Shown here: positions 8,558 through 17,570 of the stretch, piece by piece
Numbering within the stretch: position 1 is the stretch's first letter
Layout: every line of letters starts with the position of its first letter
Translations under genes and position numbers: made by a program
Assembly (NCBI GenBank): GCA_042408875.1
Contig: JBHOQS010000018.1
Location: forward strand, 1-64,000
Direction of reading: 5' to 3'
Source: JBHOQS01 sp042408875
GTDB taxonomy: Bacteria > Chloroflexota > UBA11872 > JBHOQS01
Length of the DNA: 64,000 nucleotides
Notes under the pieces: model-generated
Seen by the model: only the letters and a program-made list of their open reading frames with translations
What the model was told of the DNA's origin: nothing
Databases searched by the model: none

Positions 8558-8604
8558 CGGCTCAAAGCGCAGCGAGAAGGTAAAGAAGGTCAAGGTAGAG
8601 GTGT

Positions 8605-9342
8605 GTGGGTGTGCAGCACAGCCTGGCGATTCGCCGCCTGGGAGTCTTCGGCGGCAGCTTCGATCCGATCCACCTAGGGCATTTGATCGCGGCCGAGTGT
8701 GTGCGGGATGCGTTGGGGCTCGACCTGGTCCTGTTTGTGCCGGCGCACCGCTCCCCGCTGAAGGAGGAGGTCGAGGCGGCACCGGCGCACCGGCTCGAGA
8801 TGGTGCGGCTGGCCGTGGCCGGCCATCCATACTTCGCGGTCTCTACGGTGGACATTGACCGGCCGCCACCCTCCTACACTGTGGAGACGCTCGGACTGCT
8901 GCGCCGGCAGTATGCCGGCGCCGCGCTCTACCTGATCATCGGGTATGATTCGTACCGAGAGTTGCATCGCTGGCGGCAGCCGGATATGGTCGTGCGCCTG
9001 GCCGATCTGGTGGTAGTCAATCGCCCGCTCGTTCCCCCTGAAGACATCCCGCCGGCAGTGAGGGAGGCTTCCGGCCCCCGGCTCGTCGAGTGGCAACGTG
9101 GGGCGCGGGTGCACTTTGTGGATATTCCGCTCATCGGCATCTCCTCGACAGAGATCCGGCAGCGGGTGCGTGAAGGGCATACGATCACCTTCCAGGTGCC
9201 GGCAGCGGTCGAGCACTATATCAAGCGCCATGGCCTGTATCGTGCCGCACCGTCCGGCGCTACACTAAAAGGAGCGTACCTCGATGGGACTGAAAGAGCA
9301 GCTTGCGGAGGACCTGAAAGAGGCGATGCGCCAGCGCGATGA
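8605..9342 (+). CDS. nadD: Nicotinate-nucleotide adenylyltransferase
   Basis: A 245-residue nucleotidyltransferase that transfers AMP from ATP to nicotinate mononucleotide in NAD synthesis. Motifs are GVFGGSFDPIHLGH (about 13-26, the family's GxFxPxHxGH) and SSTEIRQRV (about 180, the ISSTxIR motif). The GTG at 8605 follows AGGTAGAGG; GTG at 8611 is equally possible. The last 20 or so residues are not conserved-looking and overlap the next gene by 59 bases, so the annotated C-terminus is long for the family. The leader is a purine repeat (AAGGTAAAGAAGGTCAAGG). Confidence 0.93.
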   Translation: MGVQHSLAIRRLGVFGGSFDPIHLGHLIAAECVRDALGLDLVLFVPAHRSPLKEEVEAAPAHRLEMVRLAVAGHPYFAVSTVDIDRPPPSYTVETLGLLRRQYAGAALYLIIGYDSYRELHRWRQPDMVVRLADLVVVNRPLVPPEDIPPAVREASGPRLVEWQRGARVHFVDIPLIGISSTEIRQRVREGHTITFQVPAAVEHYIKRHGLYRAAPSGATLKGAYLDGTERAACGGPERGDAPAR

Positions 9343-9745
9343 GCGCCGGGTGAGCGCCATCCGTATGCTTCGCGCGGCGATCACCAACTACGAGATCGCC
9401 CGCACTGACCCAAAGCATCCCCAGCATGGCCAGCCAATCACTGAAGGAGACCTCGTCGGTGTGCTCGAACGCGAGATCAAGCAGCGTCGCGACGCTCTGG
9501 AGATGCTGAAGAAAGCGGAGCGACCGGAGCTGGTGCAGAAAGAGGAAGCGGAGCTGGCCGTCCTGGCGAGCTACATGCCGCAGCAGCTCACCCGCGAGCA
9601 GATCCGTGCGGAGGTGGAAGCGCTCGCCGCGCAGCATGGCCGTGATTTCCGCACCTTGATGCCGATCGCCGCGCGAGCGCTCAAAGGCCGCGCCGACGGG
9701 CGTCTGGTGAACGAGGTGGTGCGGGAGGTCACGGCGTCTGCATAG
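9284..9745 (+). CDS. GatB/YqeY-domain protein
   Basis: A 153-residue helical protein of the YqeY family, related to the tail domain of GatB; a role in tRNA-dependent amidation or tRNA binding is suspected for the family but not established. The family pattern LKEQLAEDLKEAMRQRD, RRVSAIRMLRAAI and YMPQQLTREQI is clear. ATG 9284 follows AAAAGGAG and lies inside the end of nadD, so expression is coupled. It is convergent with the lipoate ligase gene. Confidence 0.9.
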   Translation: MGLKEQLAEDLKEAMRQRDERRVSAIRMLRAAITNYEIARTDPKHPQHGQPITEGDLVGVLEREIKQRRDALEMLKKAERPELVQKEEAELAVLASYMPQQLTREQIRAEVEALAAQHGRDFRTLMPIAARALKGRADGRLVNEVVREVTASA

Positions 9746-9755
9746 CTATCGCTGC

Positions 9756-10586
9756 CTACCGCCGCTCGTTCCAGGCCGGTAGCTGGTACTTCCCCGCACG
9801 GAGCTCGGCGGTCCAGTGCTCTTCAGCGGAGGTGAGCCCGCCTGGCTCGAGCCGTACGCTGAATTCCTCCTGCCAGGCCTCGCGGAAGGCCGTGAACGCC
9901 TCGTCGAAGGCTACCGGCCGCTCGGCAGCCTCGCGGGCCGAGGTAATACGCCGCGCCAGATACTCCTGAAGCCGCGCACGCTCGTCCGAGTGTGAGACGC
10001 GCAGCACCCGCGCCAGCGCCGTGGGATCGAAGTCCAGCAGCAGCGTGCCGCCGAGCAGCACGGCGTTGCGCCGTCGCACCTGCGCATGCCCGACCAGCTT
10101 CTTGCCGCGCCAGATGATCTCATACGGAGCGAGCGCGCCAAAGCAGGCAGCACGCCCAAGCGGATCTGCTGGCAGAGCGCGCGCTGTCGCCGGAGGCAGC
10201 GCCTCGGCGCGTATTCCGAGATAGCCCAGGGCGCGCAGCAAGGCGCGGCTCACCGGGGCATAGGACTCTACCACGTCGCCCCGCACGAGCGGGTGCTCCG
10301 GGGACAGCACCATCATGAAGGCAAGCTGCGATGGCTCGTGCAGCACAGCCGTGCCACCAGACAGGCGCCGCAGGACCGGAAGCCCTGCCGCAGCGCAGTA
10401 CTCCAGGTCGATCTCGGCGATGGACTGGCCACAGCCAATAGTGACGCAGCGCTGCGCCCAGGTGTACAGTCGCAGCGTCGGCGGCGCCCCACCGGCTGCC
10501 TGCGAGAGCAGCAGTGCCTCGTGCAGTGCCAGAGTGAAGTCGCCTGTGGTAGCATCGGGGCCCAGCAGGCGCCAGGTCTCTGCCAT
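9756..10586 (-). CDS. Lipoate-protein ligase A family (BPL/LplA/LipB fold)
   Basis: A 276-residue enzyme of the biotin/lipoate ligase fold. Motifs are LRLYTW..RCVTIGCGQ (about 38-53), RRLSGGTAVLHE (about 73-84, the RRxxGGGxVxH lipoyl/ATP motif) and GKKLVGHAQVRRR (about 160-172, with the catalytic Lys of the KxxG-type motif). It should attach lipoate or octanoate to lipoyl domains such as that of the E2 at 17571-18773. The ATG at 10586 lies next to the gltX stop (TGACATG), indicating translational coupling; the longer reading to 10655 would run into gltX. Confidence 0.88.
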   Translation of the reverse strand: MAETWRLLGPDATTGDFTLALHEALLLSQAAGGAPPTLRLYTWAQRCVTIGCGQSIAEIDLEYCAAAGLPVLRRLSGGTAVLHEPSQLAFMMVLSPEHPLVRGDVVESYAPVSRALLRALGYLGIRAEALPPATARALPADPLGRAACFGALAPYEIIWRGKKLVGHAQVRRRNAVLLGGTLLLDFDPTALARVLRVSHSDERARLQEYLARRITSAREAAERPVAFDEAFTAFREAWQEEFSVRLEPGGLTSAEEHWTAELRAGKYQLPAWNERR

Positions 10587-10587
10587 G

Positions 10588-12063
10588 TCAGCCGGCCTGT
10601 TCTCGCAGTAGCTTGATTGCGTGCTCGATCCGCCTGAGACAGCGCTCGCGCCCAAGCAGCGCCATGGTCTCGAAGAGCGGAGGCCCGACCGTGCGGCCGG
10701 TGACCGCCACGCGCAGCAGGCCGGCGCCGAAGATCTGCCCAGGCTTCACCCCCAACTCTTCGGCCAGGGCGCGCAGCCCCGCTTCAAGAGCTGGGGCCTC
10801 CCAGGTTTCCTGCTCGGAGAGCCAGTCCCGCACCGCCTGGAGCACAGCCAGCGCCCGTGCGGCATCCAGGCCCTTTGGCACCAGCAGCTTCGGATCGTAC
10901 GGCTCGTCGCGGAAGAAGAAGGAGGAGAGCTCGCCCACTTCCTCTAGGCGCTTGAGCCGCTCCTGCAACAGCGCCAGGATGCCGCGCAGATAGCGGCACT
11001 CCTCCTCGGTTGGCTGCGCGCCCACCAGCCCGGCGCGCTGGTAGAAGGGCAGGCTACGCTCCAGCAGCTCGTCCAGCGACAGCCGACGGATGTAGGCGCC
11101 GTTCATCCAGTCCAGCTTCTCGATGTTGAAGATCGCTGCATTCGTGCCCACCCGCTCGAGCTCGAAGTAGCGCACTAACTCGTCGAGGGTAAAGAACTCC
11201 TGGTCGCCGTACGACCACCCTAGCAAGGCGAGGTAGTTCACCATCGCCTCAGGCAAGTAGCCGCGGTCGCGAAACTCTAGCAGCGCGGTGTCCCCGTGGC
11301 GCTTGGAGAGCTTCGAGCGGTCCGGCCCCAGCAGGAGGGGCAGATGGGCGTACGCCGGCATTTCCCAGCCCAGCGCGGCGTACATGCGGATGTGATGGGG
11401 AGTGCTAGAGATAAACTCCTCGCCGCGAATCACATGGCTGATGCGCATGAAGTGGTCATCTACGACGTTGGCGAAATCGTACACTGGAAAGCCATCGGAC
11501 TTAATAATAATGCGGTCCTCCAGGAGGCTATTCTGAAACACAATCGGCTCTTTCCGCAGCAGGTCCTGGAAGACTGTCTCCCCTTCCAGGGGCATAGCGA
11601 AGCGGATCACCGGCCTAATGTCTTGGGCCCCGAAGGCGGCGCGCTCCTCGGGCGTGAGGAAGCGGCAGCGGCGGTCGTAACCGGTCGGCTTGCGCTGGCG
11701 CTGCTGCTCCTGGCGGAGCTGCTCGAGCCGCTCCGGCGAGCAGTAACAGTAATACGCATGCCCCTGCTCGAGAAGCTGCTGTGCTACCTGATGGTAGAGC
11801 GCCAGGCGCTGCGACTGGATATAGGGGCTGTAGGGGCCACCCTTGTCAGGGCCTTCGTCCCAGTCGAGCCCCAGCCAGCGCAACGCCTCCATGATGCGCT
11901 CGGTGGCACCAGGCACGAACCGCTTGCGATCGGTATCCTCGATGCGCAGCACGAAGGTGCCGCCATGATGGCGGGCGAACAGGAAGTTGAACAGCGCTGT
12001 GTGCGCCCCGCCGACATGGAGCTCGCCGGTAGGGCTGGGCGCAAAGCGCACGCGAACACTCAA
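10588..12063 (-). CDS. gltX: Glutamyl-tRNA synthetase
   Basis: A 491-residue class I synthetase that charges tRNA-Glu. RFAPSPTGELHVGGAHTAL holds the HIGH-type motif (HVGG), KLSKRHG is the KMSKS-type loop, and YCYCSPERL lies in the zinc-like insertion found in many bacterial enzymes. The probable start is TTG at 12063 (SVRVRFAPSP follows), because GGAG lies about 8 bases upstream and any longer reading would overlap the upstream gene. Its leader has iterated AGAGATAAGC/AGAGACAAGC units. Whether it is discriminating or not cannot be told here. Confidence 0.94.
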   Translation of the reverse strand: MSVRVRFAPSPTGELHVGGAHTALFNFLFARHHGGTFVLRIEDTDRKRFVPGATERIMEALRWLGLDWDEGPDKGGPYSPYIQSQRLALYHQVAQQLLEQGHAYYCYCSPERLEQLRQEQQRQRKPTGYDRRCRFLTPEERAAFGAQDIRPVIRFAMPLEGETVFQDLLRKEPIVFQNSLLEDRIIIKSDGFPVYDFANVVDDHFMRISHVIRGEEFISSTPHHIRMYAALGWEMPAYAHLPLLLGPDRSKLSKRHGDTALLEFRDRGYLPEAMVNYLALLGWSYGDQEFFTLDELVRYFELERVGTNAAIFNIEKLDWMNGAYIRRLSLDELLERSLPFYQRAGLVGAQPTEEECRYLRGILALLQERLKRLEEVGELSSFFFRDEPYDPKLLVPKGLDAARALAVLQAVRDWLSEQETWEAPALEAGLRALAEELGVKPGQIFGAGLLRVAVTGRTVGPPLFETMALLGRERCLRRIEHAIKLLREQAG

Positions 12064-12112
12064 GGCACGCTCCTTTGCTTGTCTCTTGTGCTTATCTCTT
12101 TCACCTGTCCGG

Positions 12113-13093
12113 TTACTGCTGCCCTGGCTTGTCCTCGGTTGGTCCCCGCCTGAGCCGGGGGAAGCCAAACAAGCTGCCGAGCGCAGCCGCAGGGGTGACG
12201 CCTGTGGCCGGAGCCAGTGCGGCTTCTTCAGCCTGCTCGGCAGCGCGCGCCAGCAACCGCCGGCGCTCGATCTGCATGGCTGTCACCTGTTCGCGCAGGC
12301 TGGCGTCCCTGGCGGCAATGGCTGAGCGCAGCCGCTGAAGCTCGGCGATGTACGCATCGAGAGCTGGCAGCAGCGCCGCGCGGCCGGCGAGCCAGACGTC
12401 AAGGCCGTCCGGCTCAGCCGCGATCGACCCTGTCACGGTGTAGAAAGCTGCCCCAGCGGCGCGCTCGATCTCGAGCGCGGCGAGGGTGTCCACTGCAGTG
12501 CGATGGAGCGCCAGCCCGGCTGCCTGCGGCAGGGCTTGCAGCAGCGCCACCCAGCCCGCCAGCTCCGCCACGTCGGGGAAGAATGGCCGCGCTCCCAGGG
12601 CCTCGACCAGGCCGGCCATGAACTCCAGCGCGTCGCGGCGGGTCTGCGGTGTGGCCAGCAGGCAGTATACGCAGTCATCAAACAGGGTGGCATCGTACCG
12701 CTCGGGCGCAGTCGGGCGCCGGAAGAACGGGTGCCCGGCCACGTACGCCACTGAAGGCGGCAGGACTGCCTGTACCTCGGCAGGCAGGTCGGGATCAGCG
12801 GCCGAGGTCGTGGTCACCAGTGCCCCTGGCAAGAGGTCCCCAGCCAGCGCGTGCAGCTCGTCACGCACGATCATTGGAGAAAGGGCAGCCACCACGACCT
12901 GCGCGCCCCGCACGACGGTAAAGGGATCGCCTACGATCCGGTCGGCGATGTGCGCAGCCCGGGCGGCCTCAGCTACGTCCGGGTCAGGGTCCCAGGCCCA
13001 CAGCTCGCGCGCCAGCCGCCGCCCGCGCAACCGCCACGCCAGCGAACCGCCGGTGCGACCCAGGCCTAGGATGCCGATCTTGCTCAGCGCCAT
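12113..13093 (-). CDS. Prephenate/arogenate dehydrogenase-like protein
   Basis: A 326-residue protein with an N-terminal Rossmann fold (KIGILGLGRTGGSLAWRL, GxGxxG at about 9-14) and the AGHPFF(R) motif (about 118-124) typical of TyrA-type dehydrogenases. The middle is helical as in the TyrA dimerisation domain. The C-terminal 80 residues form a charged helix (LQRLRSAIAARDASLREQ), probably a coiled coil, unlike standard TyrA. It could make tyrosine precursors; the lack of other aromatic genes nearby leaves the substrate open. TACAAT at 13152-13147 on the minus strand is a candidate -10. Confidence 0.8.
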   Translation of the reverse strand: MALSKIGILGLGRTGGSLAWRLRGRRLARELWAWDPDPDVAEAARAAHIADRIVGDPFTVVRGAQVVVAALSPMIVRDELHALAGDLLPGALVTTTSAADPDLPAEVQAVLPPSVAYVAGHPFFRRPTAPERYDATLFDDCVYCLLATPQTRRDALEFMAGLVEALGARPFFPDVAELAGWVALLQALPQAAGLALHRTAVDTLAALEIERAAGAAFYTVTGSIAAEPDGLDVWLAGRAALLPALDAYIAELQRLRSAIAARDASLREQVTAMQIERRRLLARAAEQAEEAALAPATGVTPAAALGSLFGFPRLRRGPTEDKPGQQ

Positions 13094-13296
13094 ATCGCTG
13101 GTACGTCCTTGCCGGCCGGCTACTCTCCAGCCGGCGCATCACACCTATTGTACAGCACCAGGCGTCCTCTTCCGTGCGACGAGCAGGTGCCGGCGGCGAG
13201 CTCGTGCGGCGTGCAGGGGAGCGGCGCTGCTAGCACAGCGGGTCGAGCGTATTTATTGGCATTGATGTAATTTATTAATAAATTTATTATTAATAA

Positions 13297-13343
13297 ATTT
13301 ATTGAAATAAAAAAAGGGCAGGGCTACATAAAACCCTGCCCTT
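13297..13343 (-). terminator. Rho-independent terminator of the Mo-dehydrogenase gene
   Basis: On the minus strand AAGGGCAGGG, loop TTTTATGTAG, CCCTGCCCTT form a 10-bp perfect stem followed directly by TTTTTATTTC. It lies 47 bases after the stop at 13390. Just beyond it (13267-13303) ATTAATAAATTTATT is repeated in tandem. Confidence 0.85.
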
Positions 13344-13389
13344 CGTTGAGAGCAAGCGTAAAGGTGAGGCGGAGCCTCAGCTACCTCAG

Positions 13390-15654
13390 CTACTCTGCCT
13401 TGCCGTTGCCACGCTGCTGCGCCTGGATCGCCATCACCAGCCGCTCCGGGGTGATCGGCGCCTCGCGCACGCGCACGCCAGTCGCGTCGAAGATGGCGTT
13501 GGCCATCACCGCCAGGCCGGGGGTGATGGGCGGCTCACCAACGCCCTTAACGCCGAACGGACCATTACGTGTCGGCTCCTCGACCAGGATCGACTCGATC
13601 TTCGGTACATCAAGGGCTGTAGGCAGGCGGTAATCCAGCAGGCCCGGGTTGATCATACGGCCGTCCGGGGCGTAGAGCATGTGCTCGTACAGCCCCCAGC
13701 CGATGCCCTGCACGACGCCGCCTTCCATCTGGCCCTCCACGGCCATGGGGTTAATCGCCTTGCCGCAGTCGAGGCCATTCCAGTAGGCCAGCACCTGCAC
13801 GTTGCCGGTCTCGGGATCGACGCGCACCTTGGCGATCTGTACGGCCACGGTCTGGGCGCTCGGCTCATTGGCGAACGAGCCGTGGCCTACGATGGGCCCG
13901 CCAGTCGAGCGTATCGCCGACTGGGCAATCTGTGCCAGCGTGATCGCCGAGTCCGGATTGCCGCGCACGAAGACCTTCTCGTTGGCAATCTCGAGGTCAT
14001 CCGGGTTGGCCTCGAGCGCCTCAGCGGCCATCTCCAGCACCCGCTTGCGCACCTCTTCAGCAGCGCGCTTGACGGCGTTCCCGTAGCTGAAGGTGACGAC
14101 CGAGCCGCCGGAGGCGGTGCCGTACGGCGCCGAGTCGGTGTCGCCGCGGACGATGCGCACCTTCTCATAGGGCACGCCCATCACCTCGGCAGCGATCTGA
14201 GCGCAGGCGGTATCGGTGCCGGTGAGGTCCATCAGGCCATAGAAGACGTGCACCGACCCGTCCTCATGGAGCGAGACAATCGCTGAGGCCGGGCCAGCGC
14301 CGTTGGTCCACTCACCGCAGGCCAGGCCCCAGCCCTCGTTCGGACCCTTGGTGCGGGTCCACCAGCCGGCCGCGTCGCAGGTCTTACGCAGCACTTCCTT
14401 GAAGGCGAGCTGGTCGCCCTCGCGCATGTTCTTCAGGCGTAGCTCAGCGGGGTCCATGCCCAGGGCATGGGCGATCTCGTCGAGCTGCACCTCGGAGGCG
14501 AATGAGGCCTGCGGCGCGCCCGGGGCGCGGTATGCGCCGGGCTTGGGCTTGTTCGTGTTAATGTCGTACGAGTCGAACTTGAAGTTCGGGATCTCGTACA
14601 CACCCTTCAGCCGGCGCGTGGCATAAGAGCCGCCGGTGGCGACGCCGGTGTCCCACAGGGCGAACGCCTTGCGCGCTACGATCGTACCGTCCCGCTTCAC
14701 CCCAGTCTTGACGGTAATCACCGCGCCGGGGGCCGGTGTGGCGTCCAGGAACTCCTCACGACGAGTGTAGGCGACCTTCACCGGCCGCTTGGCCTTCATC
14801 GCCAGCAGGACAGCGTAGGTATCCACGATGCCGCCGAATTTAGCACCGAAGCCGCCGCCGATGGTCATGCCGATGACGTTGATCTTGCTGAGCGGGATGT
14901 TGAGCGACTTGGCCAGGTTCGAGCGCACAGCGAAGTGGCCCTGCGTGCTGGTCCAGACCGTGACCTTGCCCGTCGGATCGACGTCGGCGATGGCGATCTG
15001 CGGCTCGATGTAACTTTGGTGCGCGCGATGGACGATGTAGGTATTCTCGAAGATCAGGTCGGCGTCCTTGAACGCCTCGCGCTCGATCTCCTCATCAGTG
15101 CGCGTATCGCCCTCGGCGCGGGCGAAGGCCCCCTCGGCTCCATGGACCTCGGCAGCAACGTTGTAGAGCTTGCGCCCGTCGGGCAGCGTGACGACCTTGC
15201 TGTCCTCGTTGACGATCGGCGCGCCCTCTTTCACCGCGTCGCGCACGTCAACCACAGCCGGCAGCGGCTCGTACTCGACCTTGATACGGGAGATGGCCTC
15301 TTCGGCGATCTCACGTGTCTCCGCGGCCACTGCGGCGATCTTCTCGCCGTAGTAGCGCACCTTCTCGTCGGCGAAGAACTTCTGCACGCGGCGGGTGCCG
15401 TGCACCTCGTCCTCAGTCACCATCAGCATGTCGGCGAGGCTCTTCTGCGTGATGACAGCATGGACGCCGGGCAGCTTCTCCGCCTCGCTGGTGTCAATGC
15501 TGAGGATGCGCGCGTGGGCGTAGGGGCTGCGCAAGAACATGCCGATCAGCATGCCCGGCAGGTGGAGGTCCGCCGTGTAGCGGGCGCGGCCGGTGACCTT
15601 CTCCACGGCATCGACGCGCGGCACGCGCTTTCCGACGACTGCGAACTCTGCCAT
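13390..15654 (-). CDS. Xanthine-dehydrogenase/CO-dehydrogenase-type molybdopterin large subunit
   Basis: A 754-residue molybdenum-pterin hydroxylase subunit. The N-terminal domain (VDAVEKVTGRARYTADLHLP; FLRSPYAHARI) and the Mo-binding domain with GGGFGAKFG, AYRAPGAPQASF and the catalytic Glu707 in GVGEPP match the family; no CoxL signature (AYRCSFR) is seen, so CO is unlikely as substrate. ATG 15654 follows GGGAGGGACAGACGG. Family members normally work with FAD and 2Fe-2S subunits; neither is present in this window, so this is an orphan large subunit. The leader has CAGACGGAC-type iterations. A terminator follows at 13297-13343. Confidence 0.93.
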   Translation of the reverse strand: MAEFAVVGKRVPRVDAVEKVTGRARYTADLHLPGMLIGMFLRSPYAHARILSIDTSEAEKLPGVHAVITQKSLADMLMVTEDEVHGTRRVQKFFADEKVRYYGEKIAAVAAETREIAEEAISRIKVEYEPLPAVVDVRDAVKEGAPIVNEDSKVVTLPDGRKLYNVAAEVHGAEGAFARAEGDTRTDEEIEREAFKDADLIFENTYIVHRAHQSYIEPQIAIADVDPTGKVTVWTSTQGHFAVRSNLAKSLNIPLSKINVIGMTIGGGFGAKFGGIVDTYAVLLAMKAKRPVKVAYTRREEFLDATPAPGAVITVKTGVKRDGTIVARKAFALWDTGVATGGSYATRRLKGVYEIPNFKFDSYDINTNKPKPGAYRAPGAPQASFASEVQLDEIAHALGMDPAELRLKNMREGDQLAFKEVLRKTCDAAGWWTRTKGPNEGWGLACGEWTNGAGPASAIVSLHEDGSVHVFYGLMDLTGTDTACAQIAAEVMGVPYEKVRIVRGDTDSAPYGTASGGSVVTFSYGNAVKRAAEEVRKRVLEMAAEALEANPDDLEIANEKVFVRGNPDSAITLAQIAQSAIRSTGGPIVGHGSFANEPSAQTVAVQIAKVRVDPETGNVQVLAYWNGLDCGKAINPMAVEGQMEGGVVQGIGWGLYEHMLYAPDGRMINPGLLDYRLPTALDVPKIESILVEEPTRNGPFGVKGVGEPPITPGLAVMANAIFDATGVRVREAPITPERLVMAIQAQQRGNGKAE

Positions 15655-16086
15655 CCGTCTGTCCCTCCCAGTCTCTCGGTCTGAGTCTGTCCGTCTGAGT
15701 GGTGAGTGTGTCCGTCTGCGTGGGTCCGTCCGGATGAAGGAGCGGCTCTGCGTCTGGTTCCCCGGCGAGGGTCTCATCCGGCGGCGTCGCACGGAGCCGG
15801 GCTCGTCCTCAGCCATCGCACAGTATACACCAAGCGGCGGCAGAATGGGGCAAACCCCGCGGGCGCGTTGACGCTCTTCTCTTGGCGGGGATAGAATGAA
15901 CTAATCGGGGTTCCCCGCCGTGGCTTCCCGCCCTGGGCCGGCACCGAGGCATGTGTGCTGGTGAGCAACCTGTTTCCTTTCAGGACGCGCGGTGAGGATC
16001 AATGCAGATGGACGAGTGTGTTCGTTATCAATGCAGGTGGCCGCCCAGCAGCATGTCGCTGGCGCGGTTGCCAGGAAGGAGGGACG
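15655..16086. other. Intergenic region between Mo-dehydrogenase and coiled-coil gene
   Basis: The left part is the repeat-rich minus-strand leader (GTCCGTCTG iterations). The strong plus-strand promoter at 15868-15897 lies in the middle. From 15900 to 16086 a 190-base leader ends in GGAAGGAGGGAC. No gene or RNA was recognised. Confidence 0.5.
15868..15897 (+). promoter_or_regulatory. Sigma-70-type promoter for the coiled-coil/NYN operon
   Basis: TTGACG (15868-15873), an 18-base spacer, then TAGAAT (15892-15897). Confidence 0.65.
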
Positions 16087-16680
16087 GTGGCTTCCAAAGC
16101 ACGGCGCACGACCAAGAAGAAAGAGCACGCGGCATCACCAGGGCAGGCCCCCCAGGCCGGCCAGCCACCCAGCGTCGATGAGGCGGCCACTATGCCGGCG
16201 CTGGCGACGGAAGGCGGCGACGGCAAGGATGGCAAGTCCGCCGAACGGTCGATTACCCACCAAGCACACCACCGGATCATGGCCCAGGCTATCAACCACC
16301 TCATCGAAGCGTTCAACGAATTCCAGAAAGACACCACGGCACAACTTACCAACATGAAGCGACAACTCAAGGACCTCGACGCAACAGTGCTGAAGCTACA
16401 ACGACAAGTAGAGCAACAAGGTCAACGGCTGACGGAGATCGACGATGATGTCATGGGGCTCACGCTGGACAACAACCTCGAGCTGCGACGGCTGAAGGCG
16501 CAGGTGGACGCGCTGTGGGAGGTCATCGCGGCCAGCAGCGCGTTCGATGCCGCCCAGGTGCTCCAGAAGCGCGAGGAGGTCGAGGCGCGCGAGGATAGCC
16601 GGATCGATGAGCTCAGCCGTGAGCTCGAGGGCTACGCCGAGGCGCCAGGCGGGCGCAAGCGGGGAGGTGGTCGGGTATGA
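16087..16680 (+). CDS. Coiled-coil hypothetical protein
   Basis: A 197-residue protein with a basic start (ASKARRTTKKKE), a disordered Pro/Ala/Gly stretch to about residue 55, and then a long charged helix (about 60-185; LTNMKRQLKDLDATVLKLQR) with heptad spacing, predicted coiled coil. The GTG at 16087 is chosen because AAGGAGGG lies just upstream; the frame is open further but without a ribosome-binding site. It overlaps the NYN gene by 4 bases (ATGA), so the two products probably work together; it may be an oligomerisation partner. Confidence 0.75.
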   Translation: MASKARRTTKKKEHAASPGQAPQAGQPPSVDEAATMPALATEGGDGKDGKSAERSITHQAHHRIMAQAINHLIEAFNEFQKDTTAQLTNMKRQLKDLDATVLKLQRQVEQQGQRLTEIDDDVMGLTLDNNLELRRLKAQVDALWEVIAASSAFDAAQVLQKREEVEAREDSRIDELSRELEGYAEAPGGRKRGGGRV

Positions 16681-17513
16681 GTACCAGGCGCCTGAAACCG
16701 ATCCCTGAGACGTTCCAGCCTGAACCGGAGCCCGCGCACGCGCCGGTAGTCGTCGCTGCACCCAATGGCATCGGGCGCGCTGAGCTGGACCAGCTCGTGG
16801 AGGAGCTGCGTGAGGCGTTCCGCCAGCCGCGAGAGGTGGATATCTCCATCACCACGGCCCTGCGCGATGTAGCCGAGGCGCTGCGCGAGCAGAACGCTCG
16901 CCTGAGCGAGCCGCCCCCGCCGACGGAGCACGCGCCCGGCGTGCTGCTGCGCCTGGGCGTGTTCGTGGACGTGGCCAATGTGGCCAACCGCGAAGGCACC
17001 ACCGGCTACCGCATTGACTACGGCCGGCTGCTGGAGTACCTGTCGCGCAACCGGCGGCTGGTGCATGCGCGAGCCTACTGCCCGATCATCTCGGACTACG
17101 TTGGGCGCATCCAATACCAGCGCACCGTCGCGCCGATCTGGAACAAGGGCTACAAGATCATCACCAAGCCGATCAAGACGTATCCCGACGGCACGCGCAA
17201 GGCCGATCTCGACCTCACCCTGGCCATCGACGCCATCCGCCGCGCCGACACGATGGATGTGATGGCGCTGGTCTCCGGCGATGGCGACTTCGTGCCGCTG
17301 GTGGAGTACCTGCAGGAGCGCGGCGTGCGGGTAGAATGCTACTGCTTCGGTGAGTCCATGAGCGAGGAGCTTCGCCTGGCCGTGGACCACTTCGAAGACT
17401 TCCACAACCTGCCGCACCTCCACGTGCGCACGGGCGACTATGGCGTGGCGCCTGACGAGAGCGCGCAGGCCGTTGGCGCGGCGGCGCATGCCGCCGAGGT
17501 CGGCGCGGAGTAG
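16677..17513 (+). CDS. NYN-domain protein (LabA/PIN-like putative RNase)
   Basis: A 278-residue protein. Residues about 90-245 form a NYN domain: LGVFVDVANVAN, KADLDLTLAIDAIR and MALVSGDGDFVPLVEYL supply the three acidic patches (Asp in VFVD, ADLD and SGDGD) that bind Mg2+ in PIN-like nucleases. The N-terminal 85 residues are Pro-rich with a charged helix that could pair with the coiled-coil partner encoded upstream. Likely an RNA-cleaving or RNA-processing enzyme; the target is unknown. The start ATG overlaps the upstream stop. Confidence 0.88.
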   Translation: MSTRRLKPIPETFQPEPEPAHAPVVVAAPNGIGRAELDQLVEELREAFRQPREVDISITTALRDVAEALREQNARLSEPPPPTEHAPGVLLRLGVFVDVANVANREGTTGYRIDYGRLLEYLSRNRRLVHARAYCPIISDYVGRIQYQRTVAPIWNKGYKIITKPIKTYPDGTRKADLDLTLAIDAIRRADTMDVMALVSGDGDFVPLVEYLQERGVRVECYCFGESMSEELRLAVDHFEDFHNLPHLHVRTGDYGVAPDESAQAVGAAAHAAEVGAE

Positions 17514-17522
17514 GTGCCCTCC

Positions 17523-17543
17523 CGCTCCCGCGCGGCGGGAGCG
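17523..17543. terminator. GC hairpin between convergent genes
   Basis: CGCTCCCGC and GCGGGAGCG form a 9-bp stem with a 3-base loop, 10 bases after the NYN stop and 28 bases from the end of the E2 gene. There is no T-run. Confidence 0.5.
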
Positions 17544-17570
17544 CGGCCGGGGGGTGAGGGCAGCCCCGGC

